Part shown: piece by piece, positions 23,003 to 24,014 of the stretch
Layout: every line of letters starts with the position of its first letter
How positions within the stretch are numbered: position 1 is the stretch's first letter
Assembly: GCA_015662175.1 (NCBI GenBank)
Contig: DQUR01000202.1
Coordinates: forward strand, 1-24,014
Origin: Thermococcus paralvinellae
GTDB taxonomy: Archaea; Methanobacteriota_B; Thermococci; Thermococcales; Thermococcaceae
Reading direction: 5' to 3'
DNA: 24,014 nucleotides
The notes under the pieces: model-generated
What the model was told of the DNA's origin: nothing
Databases searched by the model: none
Seen by the model: the letters and a program-made list of their open reading frames with translations, nothing else
Translations under genes and position numbers: made by a program

Positions 23003-24014
23003 TTATTGTAGTGATTTCAAAGCATCGAGCACTTCCTCGAAGGGAGCATCTGTCTTCAGGGCCGTTGGTGAGAAATGGGTTCTCGTTGCCCTGTAGCCTC
23101 TTTCCCCAAGAATCTCAATAACCTTGGCAATTTTCCTCGCTTCAAGGTTGTTTCTTCTAGCCAGTGCGTGGGTATCGTAGAAAAAGGGAAAATCAAGCTC
23201 TTCCTTAATGGTTCCCAAAAACTTCAACACCTCCCTTTTCTCCGCAATCTCTTCTTTCTCTGCTAGCTTATACATCTTTCCAACAATTTCCTCATTCTTA
23301 AGTTCCCCAAGCCACAGAGGCCCATAAGCTTTGGGCTTGCTTGGCAAAAAATCCCTCTCAATTTCAAACTTTCCACTCCTTTCATCGAAATACAGATAGC
23401 CGAGCTTTTCTAAAGTTTCATCCCCCTTCCTTGCCCCATCACGAAACCTTAAGAATACCCTAAAGTAATGATCCCTGTAATACGCAAAAAGAACTTCAAA
23501 GCCCATATCATACTTTGCAACGTATCTTGCAATGGTTCCTATTAAGATTCTCAAGCCAGCTTCATGGCAGAGCTCGCCTCTTATTGGTACCGCGTTGTAT
23601 TTTCTTAGACATGCCTTTGGATGAGCGCCGCATAGGGGGGCTGTATCTGTTGCGGTGATTGCTAAGACACCCTTTCGCTTTACGCTCCTCAAAGCCGAGT
23701 CAAGGAACTCCACTGGCGAGCCGAAGGGATCAAGGTCAATGAAGTCAAAGTATCTAAACTGCTCATTCATTAATCTGTTGGCATCCATGTTCGTTGCAAC
23801 TAAGATCTTGTCCCCTTTTAAAATTGCTTTTTTCCCATGCATCTCAATTTTGCCGGGGAAATTTAGTCTTAGATTTTCAACCATCAGAGCGAATGCATTG
23901 GGATTTATGTCATTGAGCCAGATCTCTTCAGCCGGCGTTTCCAAGGCATACCTGATCCCCCTAACCCCTGTGGCACTTAAAGCGTCTAAAACCCTTTCCG
24001 CTTTGACAACTTTA
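23003..24014 (-). CDS. trm1: tRNA (guanine26-N2)-dimethyltransferase Trm1, N-terminus missing at the window edge
   Basis: About 337 residues of the enzyme that dimethylates G26 of tRNA using S-adenosylmethionine. The frame stays open to the right edge, so the first part of the protein lies outside. The cofactor motif [15 protein letters not shown] is at the edge, followed by [11 protein letters not shown], the catalytic [15 protein letters not shown], and [18 protein letters not shown], all typical of Trm1. The C-terminal domain runs to TAA at 23003. An in-frame TTG at 23944 is internal, because the cofactor motif continues upstream of it. Confidence 0.95.
   Translation of the reverse strand, partial: KVVKAERVLDALSATGVRGIRYALETPAEEIWLNDINPNAFALMVENLRLNFPGKIEMHGKKAILKGDKILVATNMDANRLMNEQFRYFDFIDLDPFGSPVEFLDSALRSVKRKGVLAITATDTAPLCGAHPKACLRKYNAVPIRGELCHEAGLRILIGTIARYVAKYDMGFEVLFAYYRDHYFRVFLRFRDGARKGDETLEKLGYLYFDERSGKFEIERDFLPSKPKAYGPLWLGELKNEEIVGKMYKLAEKEEIAEKREVLKFLGTIKEELDFPFFYDTHALARRNNLEARKIAKVIEILGERGYRATRTHFSPTALKTDAPFEEVLDALKSLQ

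Overview
The window looks like a piece of a hyperthermophilic archaeal chromosome from the order Thermococcales (Thermococcus or a close relative). The reasons are archaeal housekeeping genes (LSm/SmAP, ribosomal protein L37e, single-chain glycyl-tRNA synthetase, Trm1), tightly packed genes with strong GGTG/GGAGG ribosome binding sites, BRE/TATA-type promoters, and a membrane-bound [NiFe]-hydrogenase joined to Mrp antiporter genes. No tRNA, rRNA, CRISPR array or insertion sequence was seen.

Region 1 (237-15515, plus strand) is one very long predicted operon of 19 genes, almost all touching or overlapping by a few bases. It encodes, in order: a formate-dehydrogenase-like molybdopterin oxidoreductase; a four-cluster ferredoxin-like protein; two NuoL/HyfB-type antiporter-like membrane subunits; a NuoH/HycD-type membrane anchor; a fused NuoC-NuoD/HycE-type [NiFe]-hydrogenase large subunit with all four nickel-binding cysteines; a HycF-type ferredoxin subunit; a HycG-type small subunit; a small unrecognised protein; Mrp/Mnh subunits in the order F, G, MrpA C-terminal domain, B (with an MbhE-like N-terminus), C, E, D; another small unrecognised protein; a GltD-like NAD(P)H flavoprotein; and a second four-cluster ferredoxin-like protein that is a paralogue of the first. 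From memory, the plan resembles the fdh2-mfh2-mnh2 cluster of Thermococcus onnurineus, in which formate oxidation drives H2 production and Na+ export.

Two things set this copy apart. The residue that should be the selenocysteine or cysteine ligand of the metal in a formate dehydrogenase is a serine (Ser134, codon TCC), and no formate channel gene lies in the cluster. The likely reading is an energy-conserving respiratory complex that links an unknown molybdenum or tungsten reaction, and possibly NAD(P)H through the flavoprotein, to proton reduction and Na+ pumping. That substrate question is the main lead in the window.

Region 2 (15516-18957) holds the editing protein AlaX on the plus strand, converging with a minus-strand group: glycyl-tRNA synthetase, a DUF402 gene carrying two compensating frameshifts, and a DUF167 gene. 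Region 3 (18958-20472) holds LSm-L37e and an unusual regulator made of a winged helix fused to a substrate-binding-protein-like domain. Region 4 (20519-24014) holds a MATE exporter converging with a ferritin-VIT1 fusion, which shares a minus-strand operon with Trm1; Trm1 runs off the right edge.
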